Below, in pieces: positions 15,801 to 23,654 of a DNA stretch of 42,976 nucleotides. How positions within the stretch are numbered: the first letter of the stretch is position 1; each line of letters opens with the position of its first letter. The stretch comes from Bacteroidota bacterium. GTDB lineage: Bacteria > Bacteroidota > Bacteroidia > Flavobacteriales_D > Sanyastnellaceae. Under the pieces are notes generated by a model. That model was not told where the DNA came from. It saw only the letters and a program-made list of their open reading frames with translations, and ran no database searches. Where the stretch lies: the NCBI GenBank assembly GCA_002746975.1, contig NVXE01000002.1, positions 77,100 to 120,075 of the forward strand, in the 5' to 3' direction. Made by a program: the position numbers and the translations under genes.

Positions 15801-18800
15801 TTAAGGACAGCTTCCTCCGAACAATACTAAAAAGCCCAAAAGATCTGCTGTGTTTATCATCATGTCTTGGTTTAAATCTCCTTGACAATTTGAAGAATTT
15901 AAACTGCACGTACCATCATCAATAGTTGCCAACGGGTCATATTCTGGTGAATTATGATACGTACAACCTGAACAAGAAGTGTAGTCACAACTACCGTCAT
16001 CCAGAAGTGCTACAGAACTGTAATTACAAGCAATTATACTCGTACAGCCTTGGCAGATAAAATAGTCACAACTTCCATCATCGCAACCAGCAGCAAAGTT
16101 GTAATTACAAGCAACAGGATCTGTACACCCAGGATACACACACAATCCATCATCGCAATGAGCATATATGTCGAAGTTGCATGCTAAAGGGTCCACACAT
16201 CCCTCAGTAGTCACGCCAAAACAAACCCCATTACAATTCAGATCCTCTGGAGGACAACAGTTACCTTCAACATCGGTTACATATGTGCCATCACACTCGC
16301 CGTTGCAATCAACAACCCCAGGCCCAAAACAAACGCCGTAACAATTCAGGTCTGAAGCTTGACAACATGTTCCATCAATATCTGTTACAGCATCTCCGAA
16401 ACAAACACCGTTGCAATCTAGGTCTGACACATCACAACAACTACCAAAAATGTCTGTCACCGCAGTACCGGAACAAACACCTAAGCAATCAATTTGCTCT
16501 GGTAAACAACAAGTACCTTCTATATCAAAAACTCCGTTCTCAAGTCCACAAAGCTCAGCTATTGGGGGGATATAGAAACACACGGTATTATCAAAACATG
16601 CTGCAAAAGAGTCATAATTACCTGCCTCTGGATCATTGCAACCAGGGAATGTACATGAGCCGTCTTCAATCACAGCACCTGTGAAGTTGCACGCATTTAT
16701 ATCCGTGCAACCTGTGCAACTAGCATCACCAACTACCAAAGTTGCTATTGTCACAGGTCCTTCTGCAACAGACCTGTAACCTGGGAAAACTGAGGTAGTG
16801 ACTTGACAATCATATTGCCACGAGAAGGCAGTATTCATGTAATACACACCAGAACTGAGAGGCGCATTAAAAGAATCACTAAAATTGAAGAGTCCATCCG
16901 CTTCTGTTATACATGCAGAATAGAGACCATCAAAACGAGCATAAGACTGAGTTAAGCAATTAGGACAGTCTGTGTAATTGTTGACACGACTCCCAGAGAT
17001 AATTACTGAAATATTTGCTCCAGGTTCAACATAAGCGACACTTCCTTGACCATTCAGATTCACCACATCGAAGGTCATTGTGCGACCCCATCCAGTTGCA
17101 AATATTGGGAAGTCTGTATTTGAAACATCGCTGATAAAACATCCTCCATAACTGTCACACGAAGGCAGGGAGCAGGAACCGTCATCGCAACCGGCATCCG
17201 GATTATAGTTGCATGCACTTGTATCAGTGCACCCCCCATATATGCAAGAGCCAACACTGCATCCAACCATGCCATCATAGTTGCAAGCCTCGGGATCATT
17301 GCAGCCGCCATTTTCGAAAAAACAAACGCCATCTTCACATCCTGCTAGAGAGTTGTAGTTGCAAGCAGTACAATCTGTGCATCCTGGATATATACAAGAG
17401 TCGTCTGAACATTCTGCAAGAGGATTAAAATTACAAGCTGTGCCGTCCACACACCCCCTTGGAATACAAGTTCCATCCTCACACCCAGCATTCTGATTAT
17501 AATTACATGCTGAATAGTCGGTGCAACCTGGATAATTACATGACCCATCGTCAAAATCAACTTCATTATTGTAATTACAAGCAATCTGATCGATGCACCC
17601 ACAGTCCTCGTCAACCACACCGTTCGCATTGTTATCAATACCATCACAAATATCAGGAAGACAGCCAATTATGTTGAGTGGAATAGGGGCAGGTAAACTC
17701 CCACCATAATTTCCAAAACAATTGAAAATAATTCCAGAATTGGATATCTGAAAATTGTTAACGATCGTGCCTTTGTTGTCCAACATACCACCAAAATGAT
17801 TTGATATTATAGCGCCACCATAGTTAATAATATCCCCTTCATTATCCAATATTCCACCAATTAAATTGTGAAACTGATAATAGTTATCCAAAAGTCCTCC
17901 TCCAAAAAAAATTTCAAAATTTCCAGAATTGTTGGTCGTCGCTCCTATCCCGTTGATATAATTATCGTAATTATATAAGGTACCTTGATTGTTGATGAAA
18001 TTAGAATTATTAATAATATCATTATTAGTTATGACACCGCCAACATTATTCTCTATGACCCCGTTTCCAACATTACGAATTGAGTTATTATTAACTATGG
18101 TTCCTCCATCCTTATTGTTCATTGTGGATCTATTTTTGATTACACCGAAAGTTCCAATAGTGACACTTCCAAAGTTGTCAAGAGTACCAAAATTATCAAG
18201 TATATCATAAACATATATGAATCCATAATTAGTGATACTAAAATGGCTTGATACATAGGAATTAATATATACAGAAAATTCGGCTGGTATAATCGCATTC
18301 TTGCCGTTTGTCGGAAGACCACAACTCCAGTTGCCAGAATTATTCCACAACGAGTCTTCAGCTCCTGTCCAGGTTGTTGTTTGGGAAAAAACACATGAAT
18401 TATCTCCACACAAAGCTAAGGGGTTGAAATTGCATGCGATTGCAATCGTACATCCATCTGACTCGTTGCAAGAACCGTCTTCGCATGTCGCTATAGAATT
18501 ATAGTTGCAGGCAGTCTCGCTCATGCAACCTTTCAATCCGGTACAAGAGCCATCATCACAAAGAGCTAATAAGTTAAAATTGCATGCGGAATCATCAGTA
18601 CAACCTAGATCTCCGTTGCAAGAACCATCATCGCAAACGGCATTAAAATTATAGTTGCATGCCAAGGGGTTGGTACAACCATCAGGAAGAATGCATGAGC
18701 CATCATCACAAGTGGCGCTAACATCATAATTACATGCTACAGGGTCAGTGCACGCAGAAATCCCAAATAAACAGGACAGGTCGTCACATCCAGCAGATAT

Positions 18801-20546
18801 GTCATAATTACATGCTGCTGGATCAGTGCATCCCTGAAATGCACATGAGCCATCATCAATAGTTACTAAAGAGTTATAATTACAAGCCAATTCATCAATA
18901 CATCCACAACCCTCATCAATTTCTCCATTTTCATTATTGTCCAAACCATCACAAATTTCTGGAAGGCAAGAAATGACATCCAGGGGAATGTTAAAGGGAA
19001 GTACTCCTTGATAGGAACCAAAGCAATTGTAAATAGTTCCATAATTATTTATTGTGGAACTGACTAAATTCATTATAAGTCCGGAATTATTAATGATTCC
19101 ATTGACTTGATTATCCAAGGATGAGCTATTCCATATTTTAAAAGTTCCAGATATAACATCAATGTTTCCATTATTGAATAAGATCCCTCCTAGGGATATT
19201 TCAAAATATAATTCGGTGGATATTGAACCTTCATTGTTGAAGATAGCACCATATTTAGTATAAGTTCTTCCCGCTGACAGATTACTATATGTTCCGTAAT
19301 TATCAAAGGTACTTTCTCCTCCAAAATTATCTATTACTCCATAATTAGTTATGTTTCCATTACTGTAAATACTGCCGCCAAAATTATTTATTTCAGCAAT
19401 ATAATTATTATTGATGTTACCAGTTGCCGAGTTTGTAATACCTCCCCCAGTGCCATTGAAAATTTCTGTTAGACCAATAATTCCGTTGGTAATGACACCA
19501 TCATTGATCAAATCACCTTGAGAATTATCAATTATAGTTACATCATAATCTGAATAAATGTTTATGATTTCGCCACTTATATTATTAGTAATAATTCCAT
19601 TCACATTAGTGATCGATTCATAATTTGAGATGATTCCCGAGTTTGATAAATTTCCTGAGTTACTAATAGAACCTTCAGAGTTATTATTAATTTGTCCATC
19701 AACATCATTGACAATGTTTCCATTATCGTTATGGATGAGTCCATAGTTGCTAAAGATTCCGGTGCTTTTATTATGAAGTATACCGCCATATACTATTCCA
19801 AAAACACCTAGATTATTTGTGTTTGCAAAGTTATTGAATATACCAATGTTGTTAACTGTGAAGGTTCCTTCAATTTGGTTGTAAAAAGTAGCCCCAATTT
19901 GATTATTAAATATACCATTATTAGTAATTACGCCTCCAAGTTCGTTGTTGAAGACACCTCCAAGTTCGTTGTTGAAGACACCACTATATGGGAATGATGG
20001 GGCGCCCTGCCCTACGAGAAGAATATTCCCATAATTTGATATAATCCCACTATTATTAATCCCGGTCATTCCATTATTAGCGAATATACTTCCATCATAA
20101 TTATGAATCTCCCCTGAATTGTGATTAACAATTATGCCTCCAACATTATTGGTGATTTCCCCCCAATTCCTAATATGATTGAAGTTGTCTAATACACCGT
20201 TGGATTTATTGATAATTGTCCCACCGTCATTATATATATATCCATTGTTTAAAATGAGCCCTTCGTTATAAATAGTTACATTAATTATACTGGAATTAAT
20301 CGTTCCCATATTGTTAAAGGTTCCAAAATTTTGAATATTGTAACTAATTGTGAGAGTATCATTAAGAACAACAGTAAGTCCGTATGGAATGGTCGCATCA
20401 TTGCCATTTGCTGGCAATCCATAGTCCCAGTTCATAGGATCATACCAATCTTCGCTATTAAGACCTGTGAAAGTTGTTTGAGACAGTACGTAGCTTGAAG
20501 TAAGACAAAGCAATGCAAGCAGAATTAAAAAGTTTAGATTTTTCAT
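15801..20546 (-). CDS. Giant secreted Asn/Cys-rich repeat protein with internal duplication and dockerin-like tail
   Basis: The ATG at 20546 opens a signal peptide (MKNLNFLILLALLCLTSSYVLSQ); 1581 residues in all. Order of parts: a W-x-N-W / GLP.NG.DATIP entry module; a long Asn-Gly-rich tract (about residues 50-510) with NNxGxIxN periodicity, likely a beta-solenoid; a MopE-like ICDGLDNNENGEIDEGCGC unit (near 535); then GC-x-D-x-ACNY-x5-CDDGSC repeats to about 720. A second copy of the whole set follows (TTWTGAEDSLWNNSGNW at about 722, Asn-rich tract, ICDGIDNNANGVVDEDCGC near 970, more ACNY repeats). Next come a unique beta-rich domain (about 1135-1270), LDCNGVCFG repeats (about 1350-1450), further ACNY units and the dockerin-like tail CQGDLNQDMMINTADLLGFLVLFGG. 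Likely a surface adhesin or structural protein; there is no classical T9SS A/B tail. Confidence 0.85.
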   Translation of the reverse strand: MKNLNFLILLALLCLTSSYVLSQTTFTGLNSEDWYDPMNWDYGLPANGNDATIPYGLTVVLNDTLTISYNIQNFGTFNNMGTINSSIINVTIYNEGLILNNGYIYNDGGTIINKSNGVLDNFNHIRNWGEITNNVGGIIVNHNSGEIHNYDGSIFANNGMTGINNSGIISNYGNILLVGQGAPSFPYSGVFNNELGGVFNNELGGVITNNGIFNNQIGATFYNQIEGTFTVNNIGIFNNFANTNNLGVFGIVYGGILHNKSTGIFSNYGLIHNDNGNIVNDVDGQINNNSEGSISNSGNLSNSGIISNYESITNVNGIITNNISGEIINIYSDYDVTIIDNSQGDLINDGVITNGIIGLTEIFNGTGGGITNSATGNINNNYIAEINNFGGSIYSNGNITNYGVIDNFGGESTFDNYGTYSNLSAGRTYTKYGAIFNNEGSISTELYFEISLGGILFNNGNIDVISGTFKIWNSSSLDNQVNGIINNSGLIMNLVSSTINNYGTIYNCFGSYQGVLPFNIPLDVISCLPEICDGLDNNENGEIDEGCGCIDELACNYNSLVTIDDGSCAFQGCTDPAACNYDISAGCDDLSCLFGISACTDPVACNYDVSATCDDGSCILPDGCTNPLACNYNFNAVCDDGSCNGDLGCTDDSACNFNLLALCDDGSCTGLKGCMSETACNYNSIATCEDGSCNESDGCTIAIACNFNPLALCGDNSCVFSQTTTWTGAEDSLWNNSGNWSCGLPTNGKNAIIPAEFSVYINSYVSSHFSITNYGFIYVYDILDNFGTLDNFGSVTIGTFGVIKNRSTMNNKDGGTIVNNNSIRNVGNGVIENNVGGVITNNDIINNSNFINNQGTLYNYDNYINGIGATTNNSGNFEIFFGGGLLDNYYQFHNLIGGILDNEGDIINYGGAIISNHFGGMLDNKGTIVNNFQISNSGIIFNCFGNYGGSLPAPIPLNIIGCLPDICDGIDNNANGVVDEDCGCIDQIACNYNNEVDFDDGSCNYPGCTDYSACNYNQNAGCEDGTCIPRGCVDGTACNFNPLAECSDDSCIYPGCTDCTACNYNSLAGCEDGVCFFENGGCNDPEACNYDGMVGCSVGSCIYGGCTDTSACNYNPDAGCDDGSCSLPSCDSYGGCFISDVSNTDFPIFATGWGRTMTFDVVNLNGQGSVAYVEPGANISVIISGSRVNNYTDCPNCLTQSYARFDGLYSACITEADGLFNFSDSFNAPLSSGVYYMNTAFSWQYDCQVTTSVFPGYRSVAEGPVTIATLVVGDASCTGCTDINACNFTGAVIEDGSCTFPGCNDPEAGNYDSFAACFDNTVCFYIPPIAELCGLENGVFDIEGTCCLPEQIDCLGVCSGTAVTDIFGSCCDVSDLDCNGVCFGDAVTDIDGTCCQASDLNCYGVCFGPGVVDCNGECDGTYVTDVEGNCCPPEDLNCNGVCFGVTTEGCVDPLACNFDIYAHCDDGLCVYPGCTDPVACNYNFAAGCDDGSCDYFICQGCTSIIACNYSSVALLDDGSCDYTSCSGCTYHNSPEYDPLATIDDGTCSLNSSNCQGDLNQDMMINTADLLGFLVLFGGSCP

Positions 20547-20552
20547 TATCAA

Positions 20553-20957
20553 TTAAGTGATTTTCCCTGGAGTTAATAATATTAAAGGTTTGAGTCAAAG
20601 GAACCAATAAATTGTATCCATTTTTAGAAATAAATTAATTCATCTCATGGAAACCTAATTATATCGGCTTATAAATCAGGCTAATATAAACAAAAAAAAT
20701 GATCTCCCGTAAGTAATTTATATTATCAGGTTGTAAGTCGTAAGCGAAAGTTTGACTAAGATTAATGGACTCTTTTTACATTAGAGTGGCACATGTAAAT
20801 TGCTGGCGGGGTTACTCGCACTGCAGAGCAGTGCACGTGATCGGCGGGCGGGCCTTAACAACTTGAAAAGCTAACTGACTGATTCAAATGCTCTAAACTG
20901 CCGTTCTATTCTTCTCCACATTTCCTCAAAATCAGGAAGTCGACTTGCAATAAAAAA
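20553..20957. other. Gene-free stretch between the giant protein and the IS element
   Basis: About 400 bp hold no credible gene. The first 150 bp are AT-rich and should contain the promoter of the giant protein gene (minus strand), although no clear TAnnTTTG box was found. The part from about 20790 to 20860 is distinctly G+C-richer and contains a perfect hairpin (20818-20834). Bases 20870-20950 on the minus strand read as an open 25-codon tail ending in TAG (LPDFEEMWRRIERQF within it), perhaps the remnant of a gene cut by the neighbouring IS. Confidence 0.5.
20818..20834. repeat. Perfect hairpin in a local GC-rich patch
   Basis: GCACTGC-AGA-GCAGTGC is a perfect 7-bp stem with a 3-nt loop, followed by CACGTG and a GGCGGGCGGGCC run, unlike the AT-rich surroundings. 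It may be the end of a lost mobile element or a structured RNA remnant. No U tract follows on either strand, so it is not a standard terminator. Confidence 0.5.
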
Positions 20958-20975
20958 ATGGACACTGAGTTAAGA

Positions 20976-21819
20976 TCATGCGGCTATTGTTTTGTAATTA
21001 ATTTCTAATTCGAGCTCATTGATTGTTTTGTGATTTAAGGCGGAATGTCTTCGGTTTCTATTATACCAGGTTTCTATCCACTTAAAAATCGATATTTCGG
21101 CATCAGAATACACCTCGTAATGCTTTTTATAGACCCATTCTGCCTTCAGGCTTTTGAAAAAACTTTCTGCAACAGCATTGTCCCAACAATTACCTTTTCT
21201 TGACATACTTTGTTTCACATACTTCTTGTGGCTTTTTAGAATCTTCCTGAAAGCTAAGCTTGCGTACTGCGAACCTCTGTCAGAGTGGAAAGTAAAAGCC
21301 TTGCAGATGGGCCTATTGTCTACGGCCGCATTCCAAGCTTTAATTATCGTGTTTTCAGTAGTTAAATCTTCACTCAAAGACCACCCAATAACCTTGCTGT
21401 CAAATAAGTCAATGATTACTGTTAGATAAACCCATCCTCTTGTGGTTTCTATGTATGTGATGTCTGAAACCCAAACCTGATTGAGACTATCTACTGAGAA
21501 ATTTTGATTTAATAGGTTGGGTGATATTGGATAATTATGATTGGAATCTGCCTGTGTTCTTGAACTTCCGCTTTCATTATTCTAGCCGTTCGGGGTCTAG
21601 AAACCTTGTATCCACGTTTTTCCAGTTCTACCTTCATTCTAGGTGAGCCATAACTTTGATGGCTTTCTTCGAAAATATTCTCGATAAGATTAATGACTTT
21701 TCTAGTCTCTAACATCGATTTGATGGGCCAGAACGTAACCAATTATAGTAACCACTTTTACTCACTTCGAGCACTTTTGACATCAACTCAACAGGATATT
21801 TTAATTTATGTTGTTTCAT
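20976..21819 (-). pseudogene. IS3-family transposase OrfB (rve/DDE integrase domain), frameshifted
   Basis: Reading from the ATG at 21819, the product begins MKQHKLKYPVELMSKVLEV and SGYYNWLRSGPS, then hits a break near 21715. It resumes in another frame as IFEESHQSYGSPRMKVELEKRGYKVSRPRTARIMK (21742 to about 21573), then shifts at least twice between 21580 and 21550. It continues as DSNHNYPISPNLL, VWVSDITYIETTRGWVYLTVIIDLF and the C-terminal part with FHSDRGSQYAS and NAVAESFFKSLK, ending at 20976. The DDE residues (Asp in VSDITY, Asp in HSDRG, Glu in VAESF) are all still encoded, but the gene cannot give one protein without several corrections. In an intact element it would be made by -1 frameshifting from orfA. 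Confidence 0.85.
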
Positions 21820-21830
21820 AAATTAGAATT

Positions 21831-22129
21831 TTAGCTGTCGTTCGCGGAGAAGATGCCTATCGCTTTTTTTAATATCTACGTTCCAAGTTTTGCCTCTCGT
21901 AACTCTTTCTTTAATCTAGCTATCTCACGACCTTCATCGGTAAGTTTAGCTTTTCCATGACCTGGAAAGCTATTATGCTTAAACTCGTCCTGTTCTTTTT
22001 TCCAGCGATGGATCAATTGCGAGCCAATACACAGCTCCCTGGCTACTTTTGCTACATTACCTTTTCTGCAGACAACTTCACAGCATTGCGTTTATAGTCA
22101 GCAGAGTAAATTCTTTTCTTTTTTGACAT
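21831..22129 (-). pseudogene. IS3-family OrfA (helix-turn-helix), frameshifted
   Basis: From the ATG at 22129 the product reads MSKKKRIYSADYKRNAVKLSAEK, then a frameshift near 22065. It resumes as VAKVARELCIGSQLIHRWKKEQ (the HTH region) and EGREIARLKKELREAKL (leucine-zipper-like), with a second frameshift before ILKKAIGIFSAND and a TAA at 21831-21833. This is the usual OrfA layout of IS3/IS150 elements (HTH_Tnp_1), about 98 residues before decay. The stop lies just before the orfB start. Confidence 0.8.
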
Positions 22130-22284
22130 ATTGATAAGTTCATTCTTAGCAACAATATATTAACTCACTGTCCATTCTAGTGTAGCATGTCCACGACTAG
22201 TTAAAAGGCAAAGTTCGAACCCATAGAATAAATTCATTATTTGCTCCAATCCCAGAGCTAATAAGGTTTTTGAAGAGCATAAAA

Positions 22285-22320
22285 AAAGGAGAAATCATCA
22301 ATTTTGACGATTTCTCCTTT
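22285..22320 (-). terminator. Rho-independent terminator of tRNA-Arg
   Basis: AAAGGAGAAATC and GATTTCTCCTTT form a perfect 12-bp stem with a 12-nt loop. On the minus strand it begins 5 nt after the tRNA 3' end, and its descending arm runs into seven U residues (top-strand A run at 22281-22287). It is a textbook terminator for the tRNA transcript. Confidence 0.85.
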
Positions 22321-22324
22321 AGTG

Positions 22325-22398
22325 TGACCCTGTAGGGATTCGAACCCCAAACCTTCGCATCCGTAATGCGATGCTCTATCCAGTTGAGCTACAAGGCC
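22325..22398 (-). tRNA. tRNA-Arg, anticodon ACG
   Basis: A full 74-nt cloverleaf folds on the minus strand. The acceptor arms GGCCTTG and CAGGGTC pair with G-U wobbles; the D arm is GCTC...GAGC. The anticodon stem TCGCA/TGCGA is perfect around loop TTACGGA, giving anticodon ACG (read as ICG for CGU/CGC/CGA arginine codons). The T arm has GGTTCGAAT. CCA is not encoded: CAC follows the discriminator A. A strong terminator follows at once, and the gene appears monocistronic. It lies between a decayed IS and a 1.25-kb gene-free stretch, consistent with tRNA genes being integration hot spots. Confidence 0.95.
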
Positions 22399-22520
22399 AT
22401 TTCAATCCATTTGTAAATTAAACTAGGCACAAACGGACGGCAAAGATACTCAGGTTCTTGCGAGCAGCAAGTTTTGATAGAGTTTTTTCTTTATTATTCG
22501 GATTTACTACAAATAAGAAA

Positions 22521-22898
22521 TCCGCACCGGTGGCTAGGAGTAAAAGTAGAAACTTTATACCTAAACAATCACCGATGCGGATCCTCCAGGCTCCTATACC
22601 TGAACCGGTTAGGAGCGCCTTCGAGGGGCCAGGGCATAAAGCCCTAGCTACTCTCCGGTCCGATCAATTTTGATGTAATCTTAATCGAACGGCTGGCATC
22701 CTTAGGGATTTAATTCCATGTGTCTTGCGACTCAGCTGTATCCTCAAGCACTTTCGTTATGTTGAGGGAACCTCTACAAAACGATGGCATATCGGAGCCG
22801 TTACCATGCAACATTGTTGCGGATACACGGGATCAATACCCTACGGAAAACTGAGGCTTGCCTTATTTAGCTTCTCTCAGTGTTTGCGAAGCTTTCGC
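22521..22898. ncRNA. Candidate structured RNA or degenerate mobile-element core (strand unknown)
   Basis: A run of consecutive hairpins is visible by eye. (1) TCCGCACCGGTG (22521-22532) pairs with CACCGATGCGGA (22570-22581), 11 of 12, enclosing GTAAAAGT/ACTTTATAC (22540-22560, one bulge). (2) CTCCTA (22591-22596) pairs with TAGGAG (22610-22615), extended by ACC/GGT inside. (3) GCGCCTTCGAGGGGC at 22615-22629. (4) AGGGC-ATAAA-GCCCT at 22631-22645. (5) GCAAC-ATT-GTTGC near 22808-22820. (6) ACTGAG (22850-22855) with CTCAGT (22876-22881). (7) GCGAA-GCT-TTCGC at 22886-22898. Such density in non-coding sequence suggests a large structured RNA, but no known family was recognised and covariation cannot be tested here. 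Confidence 0.35.
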
Positions 22899-23589
22899 TT
22901 GCGCTATTCGGACGATAGTTTGCTTAGAACTCGGTGAAGAAAATAGAATCTAAATAATATAAATCCTTCTTTGCTTTCCTAAGTTTTACTGATGATGAGA
23001 CAAGCTCTTCTTCAGCGCATACTCTGCTTTCGTCATGTTAAATCTAATAAACTCGATTGAAAACAATTAAACACGCTAGGCGTTTATTTGCTAACTCGCT
23101 ACTTATTTGACAACTTTGATGATGGCAATGCCTTCACGTTAGTTGTAAACGATGATTAAGAATCTTACAAGACTAAATCTTCATCCATTCAACACGCTTC
23201 TCAATTAGTTAAAACTATTTGGTCCTAAAACCTCAAAGTTTGATTCCTTTCGAAATCTGACCATTCTCAGGCCCTAACGCATATCAAAACCGAACTCCCA
23301 TCTGCCTTTGCAGAAGGGTTAGCAATCTAAACCTCAATCGGTCTAGGGTCGGGGTTAAAGATTCATTTCTGAAACTCTTTCCTTTTTGTAACTTCTGTTT
23401 TTTCCTCTCGAAATCAACTCCCTTTCGGGACCCCTTTCACCTTTCGGATACCTTTTAAACAATCAGAATCAATAAATTGAACCTTCATAATTTAAATCGC
23501 TTTGGGGGTTTAGTCGCATTGCTTGAAGCAAATAAGCAACTATTTTCATATGCAAGTCAAATAAAAAAGTACAAAGGAGTTAACAAGAG

Positions 23590-23618
23590 ACTAACAATCA
23601 TTATTCACAATTGTTAGT
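23590..23618. repeat. Inverted repeat with a DnaA-box-like loop, downstream of the methyltransferase gene
   Basis: ACTAACAAT and ATTGTTAGT form a perfect 9-bp stem; the loop includes TTATTCACA (23601-23609), matching the DnaA-box consensus TTATnCACA. It is 37 bp after the methyltransferase stop on the minus strand, so a terminator-like role without a strong U tract is the simplest reading. A single box does not make an origin. Confidence 0.45.
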
Positions 23619-23654
23619 CCAACATCTCAACACACTTATTTGACAATGAAAGGA

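Larger units (their letters stand above)
20959..22174 (-). mobile_element. Decayed IS3-family insertion sequence (IS150-like)
   Basis: The element contains orfA and orfB remnants in the IS3 arrangement, both on the minus strand. Terminal inverted repeats are visible: TGGACACTGAGTTAA at 20959-20973 and, on the other strand, TGGACAGTGAGTTAA at 22160-22174 (14 of 15 identical). The ends may reach further out, since AGTCG occurs inverted at 20938-20942 and 22194-22198. No target-site duplication was found with either boundary. Several frameshifts and stops in both ORFs show the copy is inactive, so the insertion is not recent. Confidence 0.85.
22399..23654. other. 1.25-kb gene desert beside tRNA-Arg
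   Basis: No ORF here looks like a real protein. Two plus-strand ORFs (71 and 70 codons, at 22458 and 22725) have odd Arg/Ser-rich composition and no recognisable family. The first half (about 22500-22910) is richer in G+C than the rest and is packed with inverted repeats (see the ncRNA candidate). The second half (22940-23580) is AT-rich with scattered short motifs such as CCCTTTCGGGACC near 23430, and shows nothing I can name. Close to the end lie a DnaA-box-like TTATTCACA at 23601-23609 and a 9-bp inverted repeat. Promoter elements for the minus-strand tRNA should be around 22410-22450. Confidence 0.6.

Noticed and set aside
16283-16684. Plus-strand ORFs of 60-130 codons antisense to the giant repeat protein (several between 16283 and 18504)
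   Set aside because: They mirror the Cys-repeat DNA periodicity of the sense gene (His/Gln/Asn-rich translations) and are shadows.
17075-17668. Minus-strand alternative-frame ORFs (87-107 codons) inside the giant gene
   Set aside because: The sense frame has clear repeat homology through this region; these are out-of-frame readings of the same repeats.
15801-20546. CRISPR-like periodicity in the repeats of the giant gene
   Set aside because: The repeats are coding (ACNY...DDGSC at protein level), differ in DNA sequence and spacing, and have no uniform spacers or cas genes.
22206-22230. TTCGAACCC near the IS, resembling a tRNA T-arm (possible second tRNA or attachment site)
   Set aside because: The flanking bases do not pair into a T stem and no longer duplication of the tRNA-Arg 3' end was found, so an att site cannot be claimed.
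22175-22240. Short ORF (MNLFYGFELCLLTSRGHATLE) that seems to join the tail at 20870-20950 if the IS is removed
   Set aside because: The join is only in frame if one or four bases are dropped, no target duplication supports this, and 21 open codons are expected by chance. The first part may also belong to the outer end of the IS.
22458-22673. 71-codon plus-strand ORF in the gene desert
   Set aside because: Its composition is Arg/Ser/Pro-rich and unlike neighbouring proteins, it overlaps strong inverted repeats and has no recognisable family. It is more likely chance coding across a structured region.
22725-22937. 70-codon plus-strand ORF in the gene desert
   Set aside because: It needs the same odd composition, has no motif, and spans several hairpins. 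Not kept as a gene.
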